From NCBI GenBank assembly GCA_036501625.1, contig DASXZY010000061.1, positions 41,690 through 105,689 of the forward strand: a DNA stretch of 64,000 nucleotides, read 5' to 3'. Positions within the stretch are counted from its first letter, which is position 1. Each line of letters starts with the position of its first letter. The notes under the pieces were generated by a model. The model had not been told where the DNA came from, did no database searches, and worked only from the letters and a program-made list of their open reading frames with translations. Positions 25,887 through 34,315 of the stretch are shown here, one piece after another. This stretch comes from Palsa-1400 sp036501625 (GTDB lineage Bacteria; Verrucomicrobiota; Verrucomicrobiia; Limisphaerales; Palsa-1400). Both the position numbers and the translations under genes were made by a program.

Positions 25887-27240
25887 ACGCTAACGAGATC
25901 GGTGCAAATTCCTCCGCTCCTTTACGCTCGTGCTCTGGCAACTCGTCGGATGAGTTCTCATCCAATTCGTAACCCATGTTGCTGACAATGCCCAACATAA
26001 TAAACATGAGCGTGTTTTGTACGGTCGTCCACTTTAGGTCGGAAAACCAGCCCGTGAAATAGTACATCCAAAGGGTCCCAATAGTAAAAATTACAAAATT
26101 ACGCTCCAAATCCCACGCTGGATCAAGCCGGTCCAAAACCCGCTTGCATCGGCGATAAAGAAGGTAGCCGATGAAAAGCCAAATGCCTAGGCTGGGCAAC
26201 CCCAATTCGGCACCCATTGTCAAAAATGTATTATGGCTGCCGTCGAAGCCGGTTATTTCAATGCTGCCTTCTTTGAAATAATGTGGCCATTGATCGTTGA
26301 AACGACCATAGCCAATGCCGATCAATGGATGCGCTTCGATCATGCGAATAGAAGTAATCCAGGTAACGATGCGATCCGTAATTGTGCTCTGCCGTTCAAG
26401 AAAGAGATTTTTGCTGCCAACAGAAAACTTGGAGGACAAACCGCACGCGGCGCAAATGAAGACCAGCACACCCAACCGCATCAACGTTTTGCGGATGGGT
26501 GATTTATAAATGAAGAAAGCAAGGCAAATCAAGGCCATGCCAACCCAAGGCCCGCGCGTTTTGGTAAAATACTCCGCTACCGCGAGCATCATAATGAAAA
26601 CGACCGAAAGGGCGCGAATGAACGCCAAAGGTTCAACCCGCAAGACAAGCCATGCCCCAAAACAAACTGAGAGCACGCGCCCCATGGCGACCGATTCCAT
26701 GAATGGCCCGCGCGTTCGCCCGAAGTGAGAGCCCAAATGCGGGTCCAAAATATAATTAGGCCAAACAAACCTGTTGAGAGACGGGTAATGCTCACACACG
26801 CCCGTGATGGCGAGATAGATCCCAAAATAACACAGCAATTTTAGAAATTTGATGACAAAATCCCTGTTGTAAGGCAATGCCCGTATGCAGAAGAATGTAA
26901 CATACGGATAATAGGTCATATTGAGGAGGCAAACCAACCATTTGTTCGAGAATGTGGTTTGCCCATTCCGCAACACGATCTTGCCGAAGGCCGCTCCGGA
27001 AAAAATAATCGAGATGGTCGAAATGACCGTCAAAATAATAAGAAGCCGCTCGGCCCAGCCAAATTTTCTCCGCACGGTCTGACCTGAAGCGCGGGCCACG
27101 AGCCAAGAAGCCACCGTCAGGAGCGCAAGAACGTGGTGCGGCCGGAGTGTCTTCACTAGCATGAGGTCCGGACCGTACTCCCCAAAGTAGAACACCTGGA
27201 AGACGATCCAGGTAAAAAGCATGGTGGTAAAAGCTGTCAT
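25858..27240 (-). CDS. O-antigen ligase / Wzy-like polymerase membrane protein
   Basis: 460 aa with about ten to twelve hydrophobic segments (for example MLFTWIVFQVFYFG, LLIILTVISTISIIF and TIGTLWMYYFTGWF). The large periplasmic loop carries the family signature region EAHPLIGIGYGRFN ... GSHNTFLTMGAELGLPSLGIWL typical of Wzy_C/O-antigen ligase proteins. In a Wzx/Wzy-type EPS locus it is the likely polymerase, and a ligase role is the alternative. It overlaps both neighbours (4 bp with the upstream beta-helix gene, 29 bp with the deacetylase). Confidence 0.85.
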   Translation of the reverse strand: MTAFTTMLFTWIVFQVFYFGEYGPDLMLVKTLRPHHVLALLTVASWLVARASGQTVRRKFGWAERLLIILTVISTISIIFSGAAFGKIVLRNGQTTFSNKWLVCLLNMTYYPYVTFFCIRALPYNRDFVIKFLKLLCYFGIYLAITGVCEHYPSLNRFVWPNYILDPHLGSHFGRTRGPFMESVAMGRVLSVCFGAWLVLRVEPLAFIRALSVVFIMMLAVAEYFTKTRGPWVGMALICLAFFIYKSPIRKTLMRLGVLVFICAACGLSSKFSVGSKNLFLERQSTITDRIVTWITSIRMIEAHPLIGIGYGRFNDQWPHYFKEGSIEITGFDGSHNTFLTMGAELGLPSLGIWLFIGYLLYRRCKRVLDRLDPAWDLERNFVIFTIGTLWMYYFTGWFSDLKWTTVQNTLMFIMLGIVSNMGYELDENSSDELPEHERKGAEEFAPISLAYEDGEKASS

Positions 27241-28745
27241 TGGCTTCCCGCGTCAAATGCCCCGATTGCCCAATCAACTCCGCGCACGCGGCCGGCGAAA
27301 TCATCCGCAAATCCACTCAGCGCCTCACCCTTCCCGGCCAGGCTGGAGCCGGAAGAGAGGCGGAAATCACCGCCAGAAAGATTGACCAGGGACGCGGCGG
27401 CCTGCGCGGCCGACAGGCTTAAGGAATGCGCGCCTTCGCTGGCGTAACCCAACGGCGGTTCGAAGGCGTTATAATCACTCTGCGCGGCCACTCCCTTGAT
27501 GCCGAGTTCGGCCTGGCCGCCATGATTGGCCAGGAGCAAATTGTTGCGCAGGATCACGTGAACGCCTCCCACGACAAAGATGCCGAACCCTTCGCAATGT
27601 TCGATGGTATTATTGCAGAGCGACACGGTGTCGGCGCTGGAATAAATCTTAATGCCGGAAGGCGGCCGGCCGGGCTTGCCGCTGATGTTGTAAATGACGT
27701 TGTTGCGGATGTTGACCGATTGAGACACCCCCCAAGTGTCCACGATCGCGATGGCGCCGTCCTCAATGCCCGTGCAGTCGTGAATGCGATTGCGCTCAAC
27801 CACATAAGACTGGCTCAGGCCACGCAACTGCCCTTGCATGACGATCGCCCGCACATCACACCGGTTTTCGAAGCTGGCCAGATGGTAAATGTCATTGCCA
27901 CGGATGGTAACGTGGCTGATGCCGCCCTTGACATCAATTCCATCCCCCTGCTTTCCGCGAGTGCCGGCATCGTGAATGATGTTCGATTCAATGAGAATGT
28001 TGTCGTGCGACGGGTAGCCGGAACCAGGCTCGCCTGGCTGGCTCCCGCCGCCGCCCACGTAAATCGCCTCCCCATAACTGTCATGAATATTGTTCCCGCG
28101 GATGACGATGTTGGTGCAAGGCAGCGTGAAAGCAGCGCTGCCTTCGTGCTTTTTGTCGGATGTGGCCGCCACTAACACGCAGGGGCCTCGGATGGCCCCT
28201 GGGGCATGAGAGCAATCGCAATTCTCCAAGGTCCAATTGTCGCCAGCGATGACGACAGCTTTATGGCCGCCTTGCGCGATAATCTTGAAGCCTCGAATCG
28301 TCACCAAAGACCTTTTGACATGCGCGAGGTTCTCCGCGTTGAATCCCTCGACGGGCGCTTTACGGGCGGGGTCCGTTTCCGCGATCCAAAGTCCTCGTTT
28401 CTCAGTGGAGTCGTAATAGGAGCTTCCGTCAAAAGTCAGCAGGTTTTTGCCGAGCGCACGGGCGCTGGCCTGCACAAGTTCAACCGCTCGTCCCATTCTT
28501 TGCTGGCGGCTGTTGAAATATACCGTCACCGGCCCGCCGGCCAGCGCCTTCGTGATGGCCGCCCATGTTCCCCCGGAAAGGTCCTGCCACGGAGCTGACG
28601 CGGACCCGTTGCTGAGCAATCCTTTCCGGTCGGTATCGACGTAGAAACGCGATTCCGCTGCCACCCATTCAGGAGCAAGCAACACGGCTGCCGCCAGCAC
28701 GGCCATCGCGCAAAAGCCGGAGTACCGAGCGTGCCGGTTTTTCAT
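27237..28745 (-). CDS. Secreted right-handed beta-helix protein, copy 1
   Basis: The start at 28745 (MKNRHARYSGF) gives about 502 aa with a signal peptide ending near EWVAAES. Many parallel beta-helix turns are seen, such as NIVIRGNNIHDSYGEAIYVGGGG, HVTIRGNDIYHL, SVNIRNNVIYNISG and TVSLCNNTIEHCEG. This fold is used by polysaccharide lyases and C5-epimerases (AlgG-like). It is clearly a paralogue of the next gene, with the shared segments PVTVYFNSRQQ, KRSLVTIRGF and AVVIAGDNW. Periplasmic trimming or epimerising of the uronic acid polymer is a possible job, but no catalytic residues were identified. Confidence 0.8.
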   Translation of the reverse strand: MKNRHARYSGFCAMAVLAAAVLLAPEWVAAESRFYVDTDRKGLLSNGSASAPWQDLSGGTWAAITKALAGGPVTVYFNSRQQRMGRAVELVQASARALGKNLLTFDGSSYYDSTEKRGLWIAETDPARKAPVEGFNAENLAHVKRSLVTIRGFKIIAQGGHKAVVIAGDNWTLENCDCSHAPGAIRGPCVLVAATSDKKHEGSAAFTLPCTNIVIRGNNIHDSYGEAIYVGGGGSQPGEPGSGYPSHDNILIESNIIHDAGTRGKQGDGIDVKGGISHVTIRGNDIYHLASFENRCDVRAIVMQGQLRGLSQSYVVERNRIHDCTGIEDGAIAIVDTWGVSQSVNIRNNVIYNISGKPGRPPSGIKIYSSADTVSLCNNTIEHCEGFGIFVVGGVHVILRNNLLLANHGGQAELGIKGVAAQSDYNAFEPPLGYASEGAHSLSLSAAQAAASLVNLSGGDFRLSSGSSLAGKGEALSGFADDFAGRVRGVDWAIGAFDAGSQ

Positions 28746-28825
28746 GATTTTAAATGTCAAAGCGCGCCGGCCAGGGCGATTCCCCGTCCGGCGCTGTTTT
28801 CCGCCTGTGGCGCGGAAGAAAACGA

Positions 28826-30457
28826 CTAATAGTGAACGATGTGGAAGCCCGTCGGCGGGCGCAAGAGCGGATAATTATTCATCGCGCCCATGTCCCAGAT
28901 GTTGCCGCGAATGTTGCCCGCCATGTCTGTCTTGAAAACCGAGTTCAAGGGCAGCGCCATTCCAACGATGGGCGATCCGGCCGCCACTGCAAAATTATTC
29001 ACGGCTATATTCACCAAGTTATTGGACGCCTGGAGTGGCGCCATGGCCATGGAATGAATCCCTTCGCCGCTGAAACCCCAAGTTCCGCCATAAGCGTTAT
29101 AATCGCTGGTCACAGGGTTGCCGGGCTTGAAGTTCACCTCCACGCCATTGCTGTTATTGCCCCAGCACAGATTGTTCATCATAATTATGGGAGCATTGGT
29201 GACATAAGCACAGATGGCGGGACCGGCGCAGTTAAAAATCGTGTTATTGTAGATCTGCACCGCATCCTGGCTCTGATAGACCTTGATGCCGTTGGGAAGA
29301 TCTCCGTTGGTCCCGTAAACGCCGCCGCCCTGAATGTTGGCAATGACATTGTTGTAGATTTGCACGCCCTGGGCCACGCCCCAGCCGTTGCCGACTGAAA
29401 TCGCCGAGTCCACCACTCCAAGGCAATCATGGATGTAATTGTTGCGAACGATGCGGAGTTGAACACCGCCATTGGTCTGGCCTTGCATCACGAGGGGACG
29501 CACGCCGTTGCCAGTGGGATCGTTGATTGCGTAGATGTTGTTGCCCTCAACTGTCACATTATCAAGGCCTCCTTTGATGTCGATGCCGTCGCCCTGGCCG
29601 TTGGCCGGGCCGAATCCGGAGCTGTGATAAGCGGTGCGGTAGATGGTGTTGCCCTGGATCCAGATATTAGAATGGGACGGATAGCCCGCGCCGACGTCGT
29701 ACCAGTTGGTGAAAAGACCGCCGCCGCCGACATAGATTCCCTCGGCATATGTATCATGGATCGAATTGGTGCGGATCAGGATGTTGGTGCAAGAAGGCGT
29801 CCATGATGATGAGCCTTGATGGGCGCTGTCCGCAGTCGAAACCACAAGGATCGTCGGGCCGGAAGTGGAATTGGGCATGGACGAGATGTCGCACAACTCC
29901 ACAATCCAATTGTCGCCCGCAATGGCGACGGCCTTGGTCGAGGGAGCGCACAGGCAGAATCCATGAACGGTCACGAGCGATCTTTTTTGATGCCCGAGGT
30001 CCTCGCTGGAGATGAAGTAAACATTGGCCAGATTGGTGGGGTTGGTTTCTGGCTGCCAATTGGGCTTGTTCTCGCTGGCGTTGTAGTACGATTTTCCGTC
30101 CAAAATAAAAGGGTATGTGCCAAAAGCCGTGGCGGGAGCCGCCGACAAACTTAATCCCACATTGGTGCCCTGCTGGCGGCTATTGAAATAGATGGTTACA
30201 GGGCCGTTCGACAGCGCCGGGGCGATGATGCCCGTCCATGTTACGTTGTGAAAATTGGTGAACGGTTGCGCGGCTGTGCCCAGCGAAGCTCCGTGCCAGT
30301 CCGCGTCAACATAAAAGACGGTGGCCGGAAGCGTTTGGGCATCGGCCGAAGCTGAGTTCAGGATCATTGCGCCAATGGCGAGAGAGCCGCACAAAATTGA
30401 CCGACGACGCAGGAAGCTTATTGCCGCTCGGACATTTAAAATAAACAAATTTTTCAT
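28826..30457 (-). CDS. Secreted right-handed beta-helix protein, copy 2
   Basis: The start at 30457 (MKNLFILNVRAAISF) gives 543 aa with a signal peptide ending near SASADAQ. Beta-helix coils run through the protein (NILIRTNSIHDTYAEGIYVGGGG, NVTVEGNNIYAIND, GVQIYNNVIANIQGGG and AVQIYNNTIFNCAG). The N-terminal 130 residues match copy 1 closely in pattern (FYVDADWHG, PVTIYFNSRQQ). Copy 2 is about 40 residues longer. An 80-bp spacer separates the two, so this looks like a tandem gene duplication. Confidence 0.8.
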   Translation of the reverse strand: MKNLFILNVRAAISFLRRRSILCGSLAIGAMILNSASADAQTLPATVFYVDADWHGASLGTAAQPFTNFHNVTWTGIIAPALSNGPVTIYFNSRQQGTNVGLSLSAAPATAFGTYPFILDGKSYYNASENKPNWQPETNPTNLANVYFISSEDLGHQKRSLVTVHGFCLCAPSTKAVAIAGDNWIVELCDISSMPNSTSGPTILVVSTADSAHQGSSSWTPSCTNILIRTNSIHDTYAEGIYVGGGGLFTNWYDVGAGYPSHSNIWIQGNTIYRTAYHSSGFGPANGQGDGIDIKGGLDNVTVEGNNIYAINDPTGNGVRPLVMQGQTNGGVQLRIVRNNYIHDCLGVVDSAISVGNGWGVAQGVQIYNNVIANIQGGGVYGTNGDLPNGIKVYQSQDAVQIYNNTIFNCAGPAICAYVTNAPIIMMNNLCWGNNSNGVEVNFKPGNPVTSDYNAYGGTWGFSGEGIHSMAMAPLQASNNLVNIAVNNFAVAAGSPIVGMALPLNSVFKTDMAGNIRGNIWDMGAMNNYPLLRPPTGFHIVHY

Positions 30458-30473
30458 TCTTAACGCTCGGTTT

Positions 30474-30489
30474 AGCATCTTGTATGCCA
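30474..30489 (-). promoter_or_regulatory. Weak sigma-54-like site before the second beta-helix gene
   Basis: Reading the minus strand, TGGCATACAAGATGCT has GG and GC spaced as in -24/-12 promoters. It falls only about 17 bp from the start codon, which would leave a very short leader, so the match may be chance. Confidence 0.2.
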
Positions 30490-30540
30490 TTTCGTGAAAC
30501 TTCTGGTTTTAACGGAGCGGCTTACGATTGGAGAGGTCAG

Positions 30541-30626
30541 CAAAAGTGATATTCAGGCTTGGCGGGATGCTTTTCCGCGGCTCCTTCTGGGACAAGGTTG
30601 GCCTGTTTCTAGGCAACGAATTTTCG
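30541..30626. repeat. Degenerate direct repeat, left copy
   Basis: About 86 bp that align over their whole length with 30648-30730. Shared blocks include TTGGCGGG, CGGCTCCTTC and TTGGC.TGTTTC. The right copy contains the 3' end of the glycosyltransferase gene at 30659-31957, so this copy looks like a decayed duplicate of that gene end, including its stop codon, left in the intergenic stretch. Confidence 0.6.
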
Positions 30627-30647
30627 CAGACGGGAAGCAGGCTTTGG

Positions 30648-30730
30648 CAAAATCATATTCAGCTTTGGCGGGCGCTAAGTTCCGGCTCCTTCCGGGAAAA
30701 AGTTGGCGTGTTTCCCGGCAGCAATTTCCG
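30648..30730. repeat. Degenerate direct repeat, right copy
   Basis: Partner of 30541-30626. It covers the last 24 or so codons of the glycosyltransferase plus a few bases after the stop. The two copies differ by substitutions and small indels, which implies an old duplication. Confidence 0.6.
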
Positions 30731-31957
30731 GTAGGCGTCCAGCAGACTGGCGCTGACAACGGACCATTGCAGGTCCTTTTCCACGCGGGCGCGGCCAAAT
30801 TCACCCATCTTGCGCCTGAGGGGCGCGTCGTCCATCAACTTCGCGATGCCCATCGCGAAAAGCCGCTCGTCGTTGGGCGGCACGTACAACGCCGCCTCCT
30901 GCGCTGAAAAATGCGTCTCCTTCAAATCGAAGGTCACGATCGGCTTGCCGTTGGCCATGTATTCCATGATCTTGATCCACGTGGAAACGTCATTGAGCGG
31001 ACTGGACGGGTCAGGATCGACGCAAATGTCCGCCGCTGCCAAATTGGAGCGCAATTCATCTTCCGCGATAAAGCCGGTTAGTTCGACGCAGTTATCCAGT
31101 TTAAGCTGCGACGAAAGGTCTCTTAAATCTTGCAATGAATCGCCGCTGCCCATGATGACGCAGTGGAAATCTGTCCGTTTGAGGTCGTCTTTCAAAATGC
31201 GCAGCGAGCGCAGCAGATAATCCACTCCGTCCTGCGGATTGAGGGCGCCCACGTAGCAAAGAATGCTTTTGTTCATGGCGCGCAGGCGGGCGCTGGGCGT
31301 GGCCGGCGTCATGCGGGTTTCGTCCGGACCGTTCCTGACCACGAAGATGGTCGAGGGGTCTTTTCCGCCGCGCCGCACTTGCACTTGTTTGTAAGATTCA
31401 TTGGTGGCGATGGTGATGTTGGCCAGTTTGAGGCTGCACCATTCGAACCAGCCCAGCACCTTCGCGTAAAAGCCTTCGCCCGCGCCGTAGCGGGAACGGT
31501 AAAGCTCGGGACAGAGATCGTGATGATCGAAGACGAATTTCTTCCCCATCAATTTGTAGGGCAGCGCGACCATGAACAGCATGTCGGGTGGATTGTGCGC
31601 ATGAATCACGTCAAAACCGTCCGTCAAGAAAACGCGCACGCTGACCACCGCGCAAGCCGTCGTGAAAAACCCGTATTCCAGCACGTAACCCAATACCGAC
31701 TTGAGTTTCAGCCATAACCTGCCCAGCGGGCCGGAATTAGGCGAAGGCGTTTTCTGAAACACATCCATTGGGCGGACGCGATAGACTTTGACGCCTTTGA
31801 CGTTTTCAAATGAGGTCTGCGCCCGTTTGCGCCAGCAGATCACTGAAACCTGGTAGCCGGCCTCTATCAGCAGGGCAGCTTCATTGCGCACGCGAGTGTC
31901 CTGGGGATAATAATTCTCCAGCAACATCAGGACGCGCCCTTTGGAAGATTCAGGCAT
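30659..31957 (-). CDS. Family 4 glycosyltransferase
   Basis: The start at 31957 (MPESSKGRVLMLLENYYPQDTR) gives 432 aa. GT-B hallmarks are the N-terminal LLENYYPQDTRVRNEA, VIHAHNPPDM, FDHHDLCPELYRSRYG, TIFVVRNGPDET, and the C-terminal donor region STWIKIMEYMANGKPIVTFDLKET. This resembles the capsule and colanic-type glycosyltransferases that carry the HHDLCPE segment. Its 3' end is part of an imperfect direct repeat (see 30541-30730). A spacer of 23 bp separates it from the AlgD-like gene. Confidence 0.85.
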   Translation of the reverse strand: MPESSKGRVLMLLENYYPQDTRVRNEAALLIEAGYQVSVICWRKRAQTSFENVKGVKVYRVRPMDVFQKTPSPNSGPLGRLWLKLKSVLGYVLEYGFFTTACAVVSVRVFLTDGFDVIHAHNPPDMLFMVALPYKLMGKKFVFDHHDLCPELYRSRYGAGEGFYAKVLGWFEWCSLKLANITIATNESYKQVQVRRGGKDPSTIFVVRNGPDETRMTPATPSARLRAMNKSILCYVGALNPQDGVDYLLRSLRILKDDLKRTDFHCVIMGSGDSLQDLRDLSSQLKLDNCVELTGFIAEDELRSNLAAADICVDPDPSSPLNDVSTWIKIMEYMANGKPIVTFDLKETHFSAQEAALYVPPNDERLFAMGIAKLMDDAPLRRKMGEFGRARVEKDLQWSVVSASLLDAYRKLLPGNTPTFSRKEPELSARQS

Positions 31958-31980
31958 GAGAAAAATAGCGATTGTTCGTG

Positions 31981-33291
31981 CTACCAGCAAACACCGTCGT
32001 ATTCGGACGGTTTGTCCTGCAAATTTGGCACCACGCGCGCCAGGTCGATAACGATCTTGCCCTGAGAGTGTTTTGCGACGGCGTCCTGAAACGGCTGGCT
32101 CTTTTTGCTGACCACCACCACTTGGCTGGCTTCAAAAACTTCAGCGATGCTCGGCCTGATCAGGGATGAAATATGGGGAATGGTCTGTTCAATGTAGCGG
32201 CGATTGGCGCCAATCAATTGCGAAAGCGAAACTTCCTCGTCATACACGGCCAACTGGTAGCCTTTGCCCAACAACCGCTCAATCAGCAGCACGATCGGGC
32301 TTTCGCGCAAGTCGTCCGTGCCCGCCTTGAAGCTCAAACCCAGCACTCCAATGCGCGTCTTGCCCGTGCGCTGCACCAGTTCGAACGAGTGGTCCAGATG
32401 CTTGCGATTGCTTTCCAAAAGCGACCCCAGCACCGGCAATTCGAGGTCCTGGCTTTTGGCTTTGTGGAGAATGGCGCGCAAATCCTTCGGCAGGCACGAC
32501 CCGCCAAACGCAAAACCCGGTTTCAAATAATAAGGCGAGAGGTTCAGCTTGGTGTCCTTGCAAAATACGTCCATGACCGAATGGCTGTCCAAGCCAAGGC
32601 TCTTGCTCAATACGCCGATTTCATTGGCAAAACAGACCTTCATCGCGTGGAACGCATTGCAGGCGTACTTGATCATCTCCGCGACGCGAATGGAAGTGTT
32701 CTCCAGCGGCGCTTTGATGGGTTCATAAAGTTTGGAAACCGTCTCGGCGCTGCGCTTGTCAAAGCTGCCGATGACCGTAAATGGCGGGGCATGAAAATCC
32801 GCCACGGCCGTTGTTTCGCGCAGGAATTCCGGGTTCATGCATACGCCAAAATCCTGGCCGGGCACTTTGCCCGAACGCTTGGCCAGCAGAGGAATGACAA
32901 CCTCTTCGACCGTTCCGGGAATGACCGTGCTCCGCACGTTGACCACGTGATAAGCGTTCGTTTCGCGGAGCGCTTCCCCAAGAGAAGTCGCGACACGGCG
33001 CACATAATCAAGGCAAAGGCTGCCGTTGCTGTTGCTGGGAGTGCCCACGCAAATAATCGAAACATCGCCCAACTGGCCGATGTCTTGGCGCGCGCGCAGG
33101 CGGCCCGCGGTCACTCCTGCCTGGATCAATTGCTCGAGTCCCGGCTCGATCAGCGGGCTGCGCCCGCCATTGACTAAAGCGACTTTGTTGGGGTCGGTAT
33201 CGATTCCGGTGACGTCGTGGCCAAGCTGGGCCAGACAAGCGGACGTTACGCAGCCGACGTAACCCATCCCGAAGACATGTACTTTCATCAT
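31981..33291 (-). CDS. AlgD-like GDP-mannose 6-dehydrogenase
   Basis: 436 aa (the start Met is doubled). It follows the AlgD pattern closely: FGMGYVGCVTSACL, SPLIEPGLEQLI, ICVGTPSNSNG, MNPEFLRETTAV, MIKYACNAFHAMKV, the catalytic Cys in FAFGGSCLPKDLRA, LGLSFKAGTDDLRESP, and the C-terminal GVCW. This enzyme oxidises GDP-mannose to GDP-mannuronate, the committed precursor for alginate-type polymers. UDP-glucose dehydrogenases share the fold, but IEPGLE, the CVGTPS segment and the C-terminus favour AlgD. No Alg8-like synthase was found in the window. Confidence 0.78.
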   Translation of the reverse strand: MMKVHVFGMGYVGCVTSACLAQLGHDVTGIDTDPNKVALVNGGRSPLIEPGLEQLIQAGVTAGRLRARQDIGQLGDVSIICVGTPSNSNGSLCLDYVRRVATSLGEALRETNAYHVVNVRSTVIPGTVEEVVIPLLAKRSGKVPGQDFGVCMNPEFLRETTAVADFHAPPFTVIGSFDKRSAETVSKLYEPIKAPLENTSIRVAEMIKYACNAFHAMKVCFANEIGVLSKSLGLDSHSVMDVFCKDTKLNLSPYYLKPGFAFGGSCLPKDLRAILHKAKSQDLELPVLGSLLESNRKHLDHSFELVQRTGKTRIGVLGLSFKAGTDDLRESPIVLLIERLLGKGYQLAVYDEEVSLSQLIGANRRYIEQTIPHISSLIRPSIAEVFEASQVVVVSKKSQPFQDAVAKHSQGKIVIDLARVVPNLQDKPSEYDGVCW

Positions 33292-33299
33292 ACGACTAA

Positions 33300-34271
33300 T
33301 TATAATTTACGCTCTCCATGCCAGCGGTCCGGCGCGGCCGGTGATGTTGTGCCCGCGTGTTTTACCACAGTCATGTACCACTCTGTCAATTCTTTTGGAG
33401 TGCAAGCCCAATATTCATCTGCGTGCTGGCGAACAACATACTCGAGAAATTCCGCGTAAAAACGGACCGGATATTTGCTCCAATGATGAGGCTCGGCCCC
33501 GAAATCGAGATAATCTGGATGGACGTTCAGCAGCGCCATCCCGCCATGAGCCGCGATCCAATCCAGCTTGCGCTGCCAGATGCTGATGTCCGTTTCCCCA
33601 AAAAGCAAAAACAGCGTCGAGTCTTGCGGCAGGGTGTACGGCAGTTCAGTATAACCGCTGCCGTTGATGCCCCCTTTCCAGAATGGAAAAATGGTGCCCG
33701 CGCCGTCCGGCTGCGGCTCAAATGGGTCGGTATCAAAGGTTGAAGCATCGTAAAGGATGTTCAAATCGTGCAGCCAATCCAGATTGTGAAACATGAACCC
33801 GGCGCGAAAACCAACCGCCCCCCATTCCTTGAGATAATTATTGATGCGGGTGGCATTGGCCGCGAACGCGCGCCGATCCTCGTACAAAGCGCCGTCATGC
33901 CGAAGATCGTGGACGCCGATTTCAAAACCATTGCCTGCCAGTTCGTCGCGCAATTGTTTCGGAACGCTATACCCGCTTTCGGGAATGAAATTAAACGAGG
34001 ATCGGAAGCCCCATTTCAGTTCGAGTTCCATCAATTGGCGGCATTGAGCAAGCCCCCCTTCTCCTTCCACGTCATGCGTCAAAACAAGCGCGAATTTCTT
34101 CCCGTCCGGCCAGCCCGGCCAATCCAAAGGCTGGCGCTCCGAGCCGGGGAGAATCGGCCAGACATCCTGCGCTTTGCGCCGGATTCGCCAAGCGAATCGC
34201 CGCCGAACCGCCCGGCGAAGATAAAGCGGCACCAAGGGCTTGACCCTGAAATATATCTTCTGGCCGATCAT
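33300..34271 (-). CDS. Polysaccharide deacetylase-like protein
   Basis: 323 aa. NodB-type landmarks are the catalytic strand FALVLTHDVEG near residue 65, GFEIGVHDLRHDG (His-rich metal motif) near 120, the strand VGFRAGFMFHNLDW, and ALLNVHPDYLDF. These match a subfamily of CE4-like proteins common in EPS loci. No signal peptide is evident. It lies 8 bp upstream of the AlgD-like gene in transcription. Confidence 0.75.
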   Translation of the reverse strand: MIGQKIYFRVKPLVPLYLRRAVRRRFAWRIRRKAQDVWPILPGSERQPLDWPGWPDGKKFALVLTHDVEGEGGLAQCRQLMELELKWGFRSSFNFIPESGYSVPKQLRDELAGNGFEIGVHDLRHDGALYEDRRAFAANATRINNYLKEWGAVGFRAGFMFHNLDWLHDLNILYDASTFDTDPFEPQPDGAGTIFPFWKGGINGSGYTELPYTLPQDSTLFLLFGETDISIWQRKLDWIAAHGGMALLNVHPDYLDFGAEPHHWSKYPVRFYAEFLEYVVRQHADEYWACTPKELTEWYMTVVKHAGTTSPAAPDRWHGERKL

Positions 34272-34315
34272 GGAAAGAGACGGCGCTCCTCAATGGAGCG
34301 TTATTCCGCGCGCAC

